Of a stretch of DNA of 64,000 bases, positions 21,177-33,703 are shown piece by piece (the stretch's first letter is position 1; the number at the start of each line of letters is the position of its first letter). A model generated the notes under the pieces. The model was not told where the DNA came from, made no database searches, and saw only the letters and a program-made list of their open reading frames with translations. Location of the stretch: the NCBI GenBank assembly GCA_012656075.1, contig JAAKBF010000047.1, positions 62,001-126,000 on the forward strand, given 5' to 3'. The translations under genes were made by a program, and so were the position numbers. Source of the stretch: Phytophthora hibernalis. Its lineage: Eukaryota > Oomycota > Peronosporomycetes > Peronosporales > Peronosporaceae.

Positions 21177-21572
21177 AGCTTGGAAGAGAAAGGTTACGGA
21201 AAACGTAAGAGATCATCAAGACACGAAGAAGGTCGCTGTGGCTTGTCGTTGTGGTCCCGTGTCATATATCCACTGCCCCAAGGCAGTCGAGTCAGCACAG
21301 TCGGCAGACGGTCAGGATCGCAAGACAGCACAGGTGTGTAGCCGGTGTTAGAGGGCTCTCAACGTTACGTGAAGCGCCTGCTGAGCAAGGGAGAAGATAT
21401 GCTGTCTCCAGGCAGGTTGGTATCGTCCGATACGGTGTACAGCACTCCACTCGACTCTCCAGCACAGTCAAGGTCGACGACAAGCGTCTCTACTGTGTGC
21501 TAGGGCTGTAGGAAGGTAAAAAGACTGCATCCCGTGCCCAAACAGGATCGGAGGCGAACCGTGTAAAAGGAA

Positions 21573-21644
21573 GTCTCCGACGGGACTCGAACCCGCAATC
21601 TCCCGCTTCGTAGGCGGATGCCTTATCCATTGGGCCACGGGGAC
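21573..21644 (-). tRNA. trnR-ACG: tRNA-Arg(ACG), array copy 14
   Basis: Full sequence, T4. Spacer: C4, G type (G type from here on), 710 bp. Confidence 0.9.
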
Positions 21645-22282
21645 GCTTCCAACAGGACACCTCCCACCATTGTCACAACTTTGGACATATTCAGCCTCTC
21701 ACGCAACGACGGACAATACCAACCTTCTGCCTCTGCTAGCAGCCACACAAACGTCTGGCCATCCCGTGCGAGGCGCTCATACACATGGGCGACACCCACG
21801 GCTGCCTCGAAGCAGCTCACAAGGACCCCAACGTTTCCCCGCGGAAAGCAAGACGTTGGCAGCGGTAAGTTGGCTGCTGACGTGTGTTCAGGGATGAGAA
21901 AGGTTACGGAAAACGTAAGAGATCATCAAGACACGAAGAAGGTCGCTGTGGCTTGTCGTTGTGGTCCCGTGTCATATATCCACTGCGCCAAGGCAGTCGA
22001 GTCAGCACAGTCGGCAGACGGTCAGGATCGCAAGACAGCACAGGTGTGTAGCCGGTGTTAGAGGGCTCTCAACGTTACGTGAAGCGCCTGCTGAGCAAGG
22101 GAGAAGATATGCTGTCTCCAGGCAGGTTGGTATCGTCCGATACGGTGTACAGCACTCCACTCGACTCTCCAGCACAGTCAAGGTCGACGACAAGCGTCTC
22201 TACTGTGTGCTAGGGCTGTAGGAAGGTAAAAAGACTGCATCCCGTGCCCAAACAGGATCGGAGGCGAACCGTGTAAAAGGAA

Positions 22283-22354
22283 GTCTCCGACGGGACTCGA
22301 ACCCGCAATCTCCCGCTTCGTAGGCGGATGCCTTATCCATTGGGCCACGGGGAC
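22283..22354 (-). tRNA. trnR-ACG: tRNA-Arg(ACG), array copy 15
   Basis: Full sequence, T4. Spacer: C4, one A lost in GATGAGAAAGG, 708 bp. Confidence 0.9.
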
Positions 22355-22990
22355 GCTTCCAACAGGACACCTCCCACCATTGTCACAACTTTGGACATAT
22401 TCAGCCTCTCACGCAACGACGGACAATACCAACCTTCTGCCTCTGCTAGCAGCCACACAAACGTCTGGCCATCCCGTGCGAGGCGCTCATACACATGGGC
22501 GACACCCACGGCTGCCTCGAAGCAGCTCACAAGGACCCCAACGTTTCCCCGCGGAAAGCAAGACGTTGGCAGCGGTAAGTTGGCTGCTGACGTGTGTTCA
22601 GGGATGAGAAGGTTACGGAAAACGTAAGAGATCATCAAGACACGAAGAAGGTCGCTGTGGCTTGTCGTTGTGGTCCCGTGTCATATATCCACTGCGCCAA
22701 GGCAGTCGAGTCAGCACAGTCGGCAGACGGTCAGGATCGCAAGACAGCACAGGTGTGTAGCCGGTGTTAGAGGGCTCTCAACGTTACGTGAAGCGCCTGC
22801 TGAGCAAGGGAGAAGATATGCTGTCTCCAGGCAGGTTGGTATCGTCCGATACGGTGTACAGCACTCCACTCGACTCTCCAGCACAGTCAAGGTCGACGAC
22901 AAGCGTCTCTACTGTGTGCTAGGGCTGTAGGAAGGTAAAAAGACTGCATCCCGTGCCCAAACAGGATCGGAGGCGAACCGTGTAAAGGAA

Positions 22991-23062
22991 GTCTCCGACG
23001 GGACTCGAACCCGCAATCTCCCGCTTCGTAGGCGGATGCCTTATCCATTGGGCCACGGGGAC
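22991..23062 (-). tRNA. trnR-ACG: tRNA-Arg(ACG), array copy 16
   Basis: Full sequence but T3 terminator. Spacer: C3, one C lost in ACCTCCCACC, 708 bp. Confidence 0.88.
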
Positions 23063-23698
23063 GCTTCCAACAGGACACCTCCACCATTGTCACAACTTTG
23101 GACATATTCAGCCTCTCACGCAACGACGGACAATACCAACCTTCTGCCTCTGCTAGCAGCCACACAAACGTCTGGCCATCCCGTGCGAGGCGCTCATACA
23201 CATGGGCGACACCCACGGCTGCCTCGAAGCAGCTCACAAGGACCCCAACGTTTCCCGCGGAAAGCAAGACGTTGGCAGCGGTAAGTTGGCTGCTGACGTG
23301 TGTTCAGGGATGAGAAAGGTTACGGAAAACGTAAGAGATCATCAAGACACGAAGAAGGTCGCTGTGGCTTGTCGTTGTGGTCCCGTGTCATATATCCACT
23401 GCGCCAAGGCAGTCGAGTCAGCACAGTCGGCAGACGGTCAGGATCGCAAGACAGCACAGGTGTGTAGCCGGTGTTAGAGGGCTCTCAACGTTACGTGAAG
23501 CGCCTGCTGAGCAAGGGAGAAGATATGCTGTCTCCAGGCAGGTTGGTATCGTCCGATACGGTGTACAGCACTCCACTCGACTCTCCAGCACAGTCAAGGT
23601 CGACGACAAGCGTCTCTACTGTGTGCTAGGGCTGTAGGAAGGTAAAAAGACTGCATCCCGTGCCCAAACAGGATCGGAGGCGAACCGTGTAAAAGGAA

Positions 23699-23770
23699 GT
23701 CTCCGACGGGACTCGAACCCGCAATCTCCCGCTTCGTAGGCGGATGCCTTATCCATTGGGCCACGGGGAC
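23699..23770 (-). tRNA. trnR-ACG: tRNA-Arg(ACG), array copy 17
   Basis: Full sequence, T4. Its spacer has GAATATATG, a variant otherwise seen only from copy 52 on, then a run of small insertions; 716 bp. Confidence 0.9.
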
Positions 23771-24413
23771 GCTTCCAACAGGACACCTCCCACCATTGTC
23801 ACAACTTTGGACATATTCAGCCTCTCACGCAACGACGGACAATACCAACCTTCTGCCTCTGCTAGCAGCCACACAAACGTCTGGCCATCCCGTGCGAGGC
23901 GCTCATACACATGGGCGACACCCACGGCTGCCTCGAAGCAGCTCACAAGGACCCCAACGTTTCCCCGCGGAAAGCAAGACGTTGGCAGCGGTAAGTTGGC
24001 TGCTGACGTGTGTTCAGGGATGAGAAAGGTTACGGAAAACGTAAGAGATCATCAAGACACGAAGAAGGTCGCTGTGGCTTGTCGTTGTGGTCCCGTGTCA
24101 TATATCCACTGCGCCAAGGCAGTCGAGTCAGCACAGTCGGCAGACGGTCAGGATCGCAAGACAGCACAGGTGTGTAGCCGGTGTTAGAGGGCTCTCAACG
24201 TTACGTGAAGCGCCTGCTGAGCAAGGGAGAATATATGCTGTCTCCAGGCAGGTTGGTATCGTCCGATACGGTGTACAGCACTCCACTCCGACTCTCCAGC
24301 ACAGTCAAGGCGTCGACGACAAGCGAGTCTCTACTGTGTGCTAGGGCTGTAGGAAGGTAAAAAGACTGCATCCCGTGCCCAAACAGGATCGGAGGCGAAC
24401 CGTGTAAAAGGAA

Positions 24414-24487
24414 GTCTCCACGGGACTCGAACCCCGCAAATTCCCCGCCTTGCAAGCGGATGCCTTCCTTGATCCACCACGGGGGAA
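24414..24487 (-). pseudogene. degenerate tRNA-Arg array copy 18
   Basis: Several substitutions and indels change the acceptor, D and anticodon regions. The loop that replaces the ACG loop now reads around GCA. The copy lies in the damaged patch 24231-24840. It is unlikely to give a normal tRNA, unless the patch is sequencing error. Spacer to copy 19 is 718 bp unit length. Confidence 0.75.
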
Positions 24488-25132
24488 GCTTCCAACAGGA
24501 CACCTCCCACCATTGTCACAACTTTTGGACATATTCAGCCTCTCACGCAACGACGGACAATACCAACCTTCTGCCTCTGTTAACAGCCACACAAACGTTC
24601 TGGCCATCCCGTGCGAGGCGCTCGCCATACACATGGGCGACACCCACGGCTGCCTCGAAGCAGCCTCGCCACAAGGACCCCAACGTTTCCCGCGGAGCAA
24701 GACGTTGGCAGCGGTAAGTTGGCTGCTGACGTGTGTTCAGGGATGAGAAAGGTTACGGAAACTGTAAGAGATCATCAAGACACGAAGAAGGTCGTGCTGT
24801 GGCTTGTCGTTGTGGTCCATGTCATATATCCACTGCGCCAAGGCAGTCGAGTCAGCACAGTCGGCAGACGGTCAGGATCGCAAGACAGCACAGGTGTGTA
24901 GCCGGTGTTAGAGGGCTCTCAACGTTACGTGAAGCGCCTGCTGAGCAAGGGAGAAGATATGCTGTCTCCAGGCAGGTTGGTATCGTCCGATACGGTGTAC
25001 AGCACTCCACTCGACTCTCCAGCACAGTCAAGGTCGACGACAAGCGTCTCTACTGTGTGCTAGGGCTGTAGGAAGGTAAAAAGACTGCATCCCGTGCCCA
25101 AACAGGATCGGAGGCGAACCGTGTAAAAGGAA

Positions 25133-25204
25133 GTCTCCGACGGGACTCGAACCCGCAATCTCCCGCTTCGTAGGCGGATGCCTTATCCATTGGGCCACGG
25201 GGAC
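25133..25204 (-). tRNA. trnR-ACG: tRNA-Arg(ACG), array copy 19
   Basis: Full sequence, T4. Spacer: C3, one substitution giving GGTCCCATG, 708 bp. Confidence 0.9.
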
Positions 25205-25840
25205 GCTTCCAACAGGACACCTCCCACCATTGTCACAACTTTGGACATATTCAGCCTCTCACGCAACGACGGACAATACCAACCTTCTGCCTCTGCTAGC
25301 AGCCACACAAACGTCTGGCCATCCCGTGCGAGGCGCTCATACACATGGGCGACACCCACGGCTGCCTCGAAGCAGCTCACAAGGACCCCAACGTTTCCCG
25401 CGGAAAGCAAGACGTTGGCAGCGGTAAGTTGGCTGCTGACGTGTGTTCAGGGATGAGAAAGGTTACGGAAAACGTAAGAGATCATCAAGACACGAAGAAG
25501 GTCGCTGTGGCTTGTCGTTGTGGTCCCATGTCATATATCCACTGCGCCAAGGCAGTCGAGTCAGCACAGTCGGCAGACGGTCAGGATCGCAAGACAGCAC
25601 AGGTGTGTAGCCGGTGTTAGAGGGCTCTCAACGTTACGTGAAGCGCCTGCTGAGCAAGGGAGAAGATATGCTGTCTCCAGGCAGGTTGGTATCGTCCGAT
25701 ACGGTGTACAGCACTCCACTCGACTCTCCAGCACAGTCAAGGTCGACGACAAGCGTCTCTACTGTGTGCTAGGGCTGTAGGAAGGTAAAAAGACTGCATC
25801 CCGTGCCCAAACAGGATCGGAGGCGAACCGTGTAAAGGAA

Positions 25841-25912
25841 GTCTCCGACGGGACTCGAACCCGCAATCTCCCGCTTCGTAGGCGGATGCCTTATCCATTG
25901 GGCCACGGGGAC
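25841..25912 (-). tRNA. trnR-ACG: tRNA-Arg(ACG), array copy 20
   Basis: Full sequence, T3 terminator. Spacer has a 3-bp loss in GCGAGGCGCTC, 706 bp. Confidence 0.88.
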
Positions 25913-26546
25913 GCTTCCAACAGGACACCTCCCACCATTGTCACAACTTTGGACATATTCAGCCTCTCACGCAACGACGGACAATACCAACCTTCTGCCT
26001 CTGCTAGCAGCCACACAAACGTCTGGCCATCCCGTGCGAGCTCATACACATGGGCGACACCCACGGCTGCCTCGAAGCAGCTCACAAGGACCCCAACGTT
26101 TCCCGCGGAAAGCAAGACGTTGGCAGCGGTAAGTTGGCTGCTGACGTGTGTTCAGGGATGAGAAAGGTTACGGAAAACGTAAGAGATCATCAAGACACGA
26201 AGAAGGTCGCTGTGGCTTGTCGTTGTGGTCCCGTGTCATATATCCACTGCGCCAAGGCAGTCGAGTCAGCACAGTCGGCAGACGGTCAGGATCGCAAGAC
26301 AGCACAGGTGTGTAGCCGGTGTTAGAGGGCTCTCAACGTTACGTGAAGCGCCTGCTGAGCAAGGGAGAAGATATGCTGTCTCCAGGCAGGTTGGTATCGT
26401 CCGATACGGTGTACAGCACTCCACTCGACTCTCCAGCACAGTCAAGGTCGACGACAAGCGTCTCTACTGTGTGCTAGGGCTGTAGGAAGGTAAAAAGACT
26501 GCATCCCGTGCCCAAACAGGATCGGAGGCGAACCGTGTAAAAGGAA

Positions 26547-26618
26547 GTCTCCGACGGGACTCGAACCCGCAATCTCCCGCTTCGTAGGCGGATGCCTTAT
26601 CCATTGGGCCACGGGGAC
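26547..26618 (-). tRNA. trnR-ACG: tRNA-Arg(ACG), array copy 21
   Basis: Full sequence, T4. Spacer has CTGCTCTCTTCTAGC in place of CTGCCTCTGCTAGC and lost bases in GGTCAGGATC; 708 bp. Confidence 0.9.
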
Positions 26619-27255
26619 GCTTCCAACAGGACACCTCCCACCATTGTCACAACTTTGGACATATTCAGCCTCTCACGCAACGACGGACAATACCAACCTT
26701 CTGCTCTCTTCTAGCAGCCACACAAACGTCTGGCCATCCCGTGCGAGGCGCTCATACACATGGGCGACACCCACGGCTGCCTCGAAGCAGCTCACAAGGA
26801 CCCCAACGTTTCCCGCGGAAAGCAAGACGTTGGCAGCGGTAAGTTGGCTGCTGACGTGTGTTCAGGGATGAGAAAGGTTACGGAAAACGTAAGAGATCAT
26901 CAAGACACGAAGAAGGTCGCTGTGGCTTGTCGTTGTGGTCCCGTGTCATATATCCACTGCGCCAAGGCAGTCGAGTCAGCACAGTCGGCAGACGGTCAGA
27001 TCGCAAGACAGCACAGGTGTGTAGCCGGTGTTAGAGGGCTCTCAACGTTACGTGAAGCGCCTGCTGAGCAAGGGAGAAGATATGCTGTCTCCAGGCAGGT
27101 TGGTATCGTCCGATACGGTGTACAGCACTCCACTCGACTCTCCAGCACAGTCAAGGTCGACGACAAGCGTCTCTACTGTGTGCTAGGGCTGTAGGAAGGT
27201 AAAAAGACTGCATCCCGTGCCCAAACAGGATCGGAGGCGAACCGTGTAAAAGGAA

Positions 27256-27326
27256 GTCTCCGACGGGACTCGAACCCGCAATCTCCGCTTCGTAGGCGGA
27301 TGCCTTATCCATTGGGCCACGGGGAC
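27256..27326 (-). tRNA. trnR-ACG: tRNA-Arg(ACG), array copy 22, 1-nt deletion
   Basis: One C is missing on plus (AATCTCCGCTT), shortening the anticodon-arm/variable-loop region. The stem can re-pair as TCCGC/GCGGA with a 4-nt variable loop, so folding may survive. T4. Unit 707 bp. Confidence 0.75.
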
Positions 27327-27962
27327 GCTTCCAACAGGACACCTCCCACCATTGTCACAACTTTGGACATATTCAGCCTCTCACGCAACGACGGACAATA
27401 CCAACCTTCTGCCTCTGCTAGCAGCCACACAAACGTCTGGCCATCCCGTGCGAGGCGCTCATACACATGGGCGACACCCACGGCTGCCTCGAAGCAGCTC
27501 ACAAGGACCCCAACGTTTCCCGCGGAAAGCAAGACGTTGGCAGCGGTAAGTTGGCTGCTGACGTGTGTTCAGGGATGAGAAAGGTTACGGAAAACGTAAG
27601 AGATCATCAAGACACGAAGAAGGTCGCTGTGGCTTGTCGTTGTGGTCCCGTGTCATATATCCACTGCGCCAAGGCAGTCGAGTCAGCACAGTCGGCAGAC
27701 GGTCAGGATCGCAAGACAGCACAGGTGTGTAGCCGGTGTTAGAGGGCTCTCAACGTTACGTGAAGCGCCTGCTGAGCAAGGAGAAGATATGCTGTCTCCA
27801 GGCAGGTTGGTATCGTCCGATACGGTGTACAGCACTCCACTCGACTCTCCAGCACAGTCAAGGTCGACGACAAGCGTCTCTACTGTGTGCTAGGGCTGTA
27901 GGAAGGTAAAAAGACTGCATCCCGTGCCCAAACAGGATCGGAGGCGAACCGTGTAAAAGGAA

Positions 27963-28033
27963 GTCTCCGACGGGACTCGAACCCGCAATCTCCGCTTCGT
28001 AGGCGGATGCCTTATCCATTGGGCCACGGGGAC
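27963..28033 (-). tRNA. trnR-ACG: tRNA-Arg(ACG), array copy 23, 1-nt deletion
   Basis: Same 1-nt deletion as copy 22, so the two adjacent copies share an origin. T4. Spacer carries the AAGGAAAAAA variant; 709 bp. Confidence 0.75.
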
Positions 28034-28670
28034 GCTTCCAACAGGACACCTCCCACCATTGTCACAACTTTGGACATATTCAGCCTCTCACGCAACGACG
28101 GACAATACCAACCTTCTGCCTCTGCTAGCAGCCACACAAACGTCTGGCCATCCCGTGCGAGGCGCTCATACACATGGGCGACACCCACGGCTGCCTCGAA
28201 GCAGCTCACAAGGACCCCAACGTTTCCCGCGGAAAGCAAGACGTTGGCAGCGGTAAGTTGGCTGCTGACGTGTGTTCAGGGATGAGAAAGGTTACGGAAA
28301 ACGTAAGAGATCATCAAGACACGAAGAAGGTCGCTGTGGCTTGTCGTTGTGGTCCCGTGTCATATATCCACTGCGCCAAGGCAGTCGAGTCAGCACAGTC
28401 GGCAGACGGTCAGGATCGCAAGACAGCACAGGTGTGTAGCCGGTGTTAGAGGGCTCTCAACGTTACGTGAAGCGCCTGCTGAGCAAGGGAGAAGATATGC
28501 TGTCTCCAGGCAGGTTGGTATCGTCCGATACGGTGTACAGCACTCCACTCGACTCTCCAGCACAGTCAAGGTCGACGACAAGCGTCTCTACTGTGTGCTA
28601 GGGCTGTAGGAAGGAAAAAAGACTGCATCCCGTGCCCAAACAGGATCGGAGGCGAACCGTGTAAAAGGAA

Positions 28671-28742
28671 GTCTCCGACGGGACTCGAACCCGCAATCTC
28701 CCGCTTCGTAGGCGGATGCCTTATCCATTGGGCCACGGGGAC
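28671..28742 (-). tRNA. trnR-ACG: tRNA-Arg(ACG), array copy 24
   Basis: Full sequence, T4. Standard C3/G spacer, 709 bp. Confidence 0.9.
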
Positions 28743-29379
28743 GCTTCCAACAGGACACCTCCCACCATTGTCACAACTTTGGACATATTCAGCCTCTCAC
28801 GCAACGACGGACAATACCAACCTTCTGCCTCTGCTAGCAGCCACACAAACGTCTGGCCATCCCGTGCGAGGCGCTCATACACATGGGCGACACCCACGGC
28901 TGCCTCGAAGCAGCTCACAAGGACCCCAACGTTTCCCGCGGAAAGCAAGACGTTGGCAGCGGTAAGTTGGCTGCTGACGTGTGTTCAGGGATGAGAAAGG
29001 TTACGGAAAACGTAAGAGATCATCAAGACACGAAGAAGGTCGCTGTGGCTTGTCGTTGTGGTCCCGTGTCATATATCCACTGCGCCAAGGCAGTCGAGTC
29101 AGCACAGTCGGCAGACGGTCAGGATCGCAAGACAGCACAGGTGTGTAGCCGGTGTTAGAGGGCTCTCAACGTTACGTGAAGCGCCTGCTGAGCAAGGGAG
29201 AAGATATGCTGTCTCCAGGCAGGTTGGTATCGTCCGATACGGTGTACAGCACTCCACTCGACTCTCCAGCACAGTCAAGGTCGACGACAAGCGTCTCTAC
29301 TGTGTGCTAGGGCTGTAGGAAGGTAAAAAGACTGCATCCCGTGCCCAAACAGGATCGGAGGCGAACCGTGTAAAAGGAA

Positions 29380-29451
29380 GTCTCCGACGGGACTCGAACC
29401 CGCAATCTCCCGCTTCGTAGGCGGATGCCTTATCCATTGGGCCACGGGGAC
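29380..29451 (-). tRNA. trnR-ACG: tRNA-Arg(ACG), array copy 25
   Basis: Full sequence, T4. Spacer lost one A in GGTAAAAAG, 708 bp. Confidence 0.9.
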
Positions 29452-30087
29452 GCTTCCAACAGGACACCTCCCACCATTGTCACAACTTTGGACATATTCA
29501 GCCTCTCACGCAACGACGGACAATACCAACCTTCTGCCTCTGCTAGCAGCCACACAAACGTCTGGCCATCCCGTGCGAGGCGCTCATACACATGGGCGAC
29601 ACCCACGGCTGCCTCGAAGCAGCTCACAAGGACCCCAACGTTTCCCGCGGAAAGCAAGACGTTGGCAGCGGTAAGTTGGCTGCTGACGTGTGTTCAGGGA
29701 TGAGAAAGGTTACGGAAAACGTAAGAGATCATCAAGACACGAAGAAGGTCGCTGTGGCTTGTCGTTGTGGTCCCGTGTCATATATCCACTGCGCCAAGGC
29801 AGTCGAGTCAGCACAGTCGGCAGACGGTCAGGATCGCAAGACAGCACAGGTGTGTAGCCGGTGTTAGAGGGCTCTCAACGTTACGTGAAGCGCCTGCTGA
29901 GCAAGGGAGAAGATATGCTGTCTCCAGGCAGGTTGGTATCGTCCGATACGGTGTACAGCACTCCACTCGACTCTCCAGCACAGTCAAGGTCGACGACAAG
30001 CGTCTCTACTGTGTGCTAGGGCTGTAGGAAGGTAAAAGACTGCATCCCGTGCCCAAACAGGATCGGAGGCGAACCGTGTAAAAGGAA

Positions 30088-30159
30088 GTCTCCGACGGGA
30101 CTCGAACCCGCAATCTCCCGCTTCGTAGGCGGATGCCTTATCCATTGGGCCACGGGGAC
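30088..30159 (-). tRNA. trnR-ACG: tRNA-Arg(ACG), array copy 26
   Basis: Full sequence, T4. Standard C3/G spacer, 709 bp. Confidence 0.9.
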
Positions 30160-30796
30160 GCTTCCAACAGGACACCTCCCACCATTGTCACAACTTTGGA
30201 CATATTCAGCCTCTCACGCAACGACGGACAATACCAACCTTCTGCCTCTGCTAGCAGCCACACAAACGTCTGGCCATCCCGTGCGAGGCGCTCATACACA
30301 TGGGCGACACCCACGGCTGCCTCGAAGCAGCTCACAAGGACCCCAACGTTTCCCGCGGAAAGCAAGACGTTGGCAGCGGTAAGTTGGCTGCTGACGTGTG
30401 TTCAGGGATGAGAAAGGTTACGGAAAACGTAAGAGATCATCAAGACACGAAGAAGGTCGCTGTGGCTTGTCGTTGTGGTCCCGTGTCATATATCCACTGC
30501 GCCAAGGCAGTCGAGTCAGCACAGTCGGCAGACGGTCAGGATCGCAAGACAGCACAGGTGTGTAGCCGGTGTTAGAGGGCTCTCAACGTTACGTGAAGCG
30601 CCTGCTGAGCAAGGGAGAAGATATGCTGTCTCCAGGCAGGTTGGTATCGTCCGATACGGTGTACAGCACTCCACTCGACTCTCCAGCACAGTCAAGGTCG
30701 ACGACAAGCGTCTCTACTGTGTGCTAGGGCTGTAGGAAGGTAAAAAGACTGCATCCCGTGCCCAAACAGGATCGGAGGCGAACCGTGTAAAAGGAA

Positions 30797-30868
30797 GTCT
30801 CCGACGGGACTCGAACCCGCAATCTCCCGCTTCGTAGGCGGATGCCTTATCCATTGGGCCACGGGGAC
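30797..30868 (-). tRNA. trnR-ACG: tRNA-Arg(ACG), array copy 27
   Basis: Full sequence, T4. C3/G spacer; the unit is 708 bp because the next copy's terminator run is one base short. Confidence 0.9.
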
Positions 30869-31504
30869 GCTTCCAACAGGACACCTCCCACCATTGTCAC
30901 AACTTTGGACATATTCAGCCTCTCACGCAACGACGGACAATACCAACCTTCTGCCTCTGCTAGCAGCCACACAAACGTCTGGCCATCCCGTGCGAGGCGC
31001 TCATACACATGGGCGACACCCACGGCTGCCTCGAAGCAGCTCACAAGGACCCCAACGTTTCCCGCGGAAAGCAAGACGTTGGCAGCGGTAAGTTGGCTGC
31101 TGACGTGTGTTCAGGGATGAGAAAGGTTACGGAAAACGTAAGAGATCATCAAGACACGAAGAAGGTCGCTGTGGCTTGTCGTTGTGGTCCCGTGTCATAT
31201 ATCCACTGCGCCAAGGCAGTCGAGTCAGCACAGTCGGCAGACGGTCAGGATCGCAAGACAGCACAGGTGTGTAGCCGGTGTTAGAGGGCTCTCAACGTTA
31301 CGTGAAGCGCCTGCTGAGCAAGGGAGAAGATATGCTGTCTCCAGGCAGGTTGGTATCGTCCGATACGGTGTACAGCACTCCACTCGACTCTCCAGCACAG
31401 TCAAGGTCGACGACAAGCGTCTCTACTGTGTGCTAGGGCTGTAGGAAGGTAAAAAGACTGCATCCCGTGCCCAAACAGGATCGGAGGCGAACCGTGTAAA
31501 GGAA

Positions 31505-31576
31505 GTCTCCGACGGGACTCGAACCCGCAATCTCCCGCTTCGTAGGCGGATGCCTTATCCATTGGGCCACGGGGAC
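31505..31576 (-). tRNA. trnR-ACG: tRNA-Arg(ACG), array copy 28
   Basis: Full sequence, T3 terminator. Standard C3/G spacer, 709 bp. Confidence 0.88.
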
Positions 31577-32213
31577 GCTTCCAACAGGACACCTCCCACC
31601 ATTGTCACAACTTTGGACATATTCAGCCTCTCACGCAACGACGGACAATACCAACCTTCTGCCTCTGCTAGCAGCCACACAAACGTCTGGCCATCCCGTG
31701 CGAGGCGCTCATACACATGGGCGACACCCACGGCTGCCTCGAAGCAGCTCACAAGGACCCCAACGTTTCCCGCGGAAAGCAAGACGTTGGCAGCGGTAAG
31801 TTGGCTGCTGACGTGTGTTCAGGGATGAGAAAGGTTACGGAAAACGTAAGAGATCATCAAGACACGAAGAAGGTCGCTGTGGCTTGTCGTTGTGGTCCCG
31901 TGTCATATATCCACTGCGCCAAGGCAGTCGAGTCAGCACAGTCGGCAGACGGTCAGGATCGCAAGACAGCACAGGTGTGTAGCCGGTGTTAGAGGGCTCT
32001 CAACGTTACGTGAAGCGCCTGCTGAGCAAGGGAGAAGATATGCTGTCTCCAGGCAGGTTGGTATCGTCCGATACGGTGTACAGCACTCCACTCGACTCTC
32101 CAGCACAGTCAAGGTCGACGACAAGCGTCTCTACTGTGTGCTAGGGCTGTAGGAAGGTAAAAAGACTGCATCCCGTGCCCAAACAGGATCGGAGGCGAAC
32201 CGTGTAAAAGGAA

Positions 32214-32285
32214 GTCTCCGACGGGACTCGAACCCGCAATCTCCCGCTTCGTAGGCGGATGCCTTATCCATTGGGCCACGGGGAC
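32214..32285 (-). tRNA. trnR-ACG: tRNA-Arg(ACG), array copy 29
   Basis: Full sequence, T4. First of sixteen consecutive 709-bp C3/G units (copies 29-44). Confidence 0.9.
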
Positions 32286-32922
32286 GCTTCCAACAGGACA
32301 CCTCCCACCATTGTCACAACTTTGGACATATTCAGCCTCTCACGCAACGACGGACAATACCAACCTTCTGCCTCTGCTAGCAGCCACACAAACGTCTGGC
32401 CATCCCGTGCGAGGCGCTCATACACATGGGCGACACCCACGGCTGCCTCGAAGCAGCTCACAAGGACCCCAACGTTTCCCGCGGAAAGCAAGACGTTGGC
32501 AGCGGTAAGTTGGCTGCTGACGTGTGTTCAGGGATGAGAAAGGTTACGGAAAACGTAAGAGATCATCAAGACACGAAGAAGGTCGCTGTGGCTTGTCGTT
32601 GTGGTCCCGTGTCATATATCCACTGCGCCAAGGCAGTCGAGTCAGCACAGTCGGCAGACGGTCAGGATCGCAAGACAGCACAGGTGTGTAGCCGGTGTTA
32701 GAGGGCTCTCAACGTTACGTGAAGCGCCTGCTGAGCAAGGGAGAAGATATGCTGTCTCCAGGCAGGTTGGTATCGTCCGATACGGTGTACAGCACTCCAC
32801 TCGACTCTCCAGCACAGTCAAGGTCGACGACAAGCGTCTCTACTGTGTGCTAGGGCTGTAGGAAGGTAAAAAGACTGCATCCCGTGCCCAAACAGGATCG
32901 GAGGCGAACCGTGTAAAAGGAA

Positions 32923-32994
32923 GTCTCCGACGGGACTCGAACCCGCAATCTCCCGCTTCGTAGGCGGATGCCTTATCCATTGGGCCACGGGGAC
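32923..32994 (-). tRNA. trnR-ACG: tRNA-Arg(ACG), array copy 30
   Basis: Full sequence, T4; 709-bp C3/G unit. Confidence 0.9.
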
Positions 32995-33631
32995 GCTTCC
33001 AACAGGACACCTCCCACCATTGTCACAACTTTGGACATATTCAGCCTCTCACGCAACGACGGACAATACCAACCTTCTGCCTCTGCTAGCAGCCACACAA
33101 ACGTCTGGCCATCCCGTGCGAGGCGCTCATACACATGGGCGACACCCACGGCTGCCTCGAAGCAGCTCACAAGGACCCCAACGTTTCCCGCGGAAAGCAA
33201 GACGTTGGCAGCGGTAAGTTGGCTGCTGACGTGTGTTCAGGGATGAGAAAGGTTACGGAAAACGTAAGAGATCATCAAGACACGAAGAAGGTCGCTGTGG
33301 CTTGTCGTTGTGGTCCCGTGTCATATATCCACTGCGCCAAGGCAGTCGAGTCAGCACAGTCGGCAGACGGTCAGGATCGCAAGACAGCACAGGTGTGTAG
33401 CCGGTGTTAGAGGGCTCTCAACGTTACGTGAAGCGCCTGCTGAGCAAGGGAGAAGATATGCTGTCTCCAGGCAGGTTGGTATCGTCCGATACGGTGTACA
33501 GCACTCCACTCGACTCTCCAGCACAGTCAAGGTCGACGACAAGCGTCTCTACTGTGTGCTAGGGCTGTAGGAAGGTAAAAAGACTGCATCCCGTGCCCAA
33601 ACAGGATCGGAGGCGAACCGTGTAAAAGGAA

Positions 33632-33703
33632 GTCTCCGACGGGACTCGAACCCGCAATCTCCCGCTTCGTAGGCGGATGCCTTATCCATTGGGCCACGGG
33701 GAC
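33632..33703 (-). tRNA. trnR-ACG: tRNA-Arg(ACG), array copy 31
   Basis: Full sequence, T4; 709-bp C3/G unit. Confidence 0.9.
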
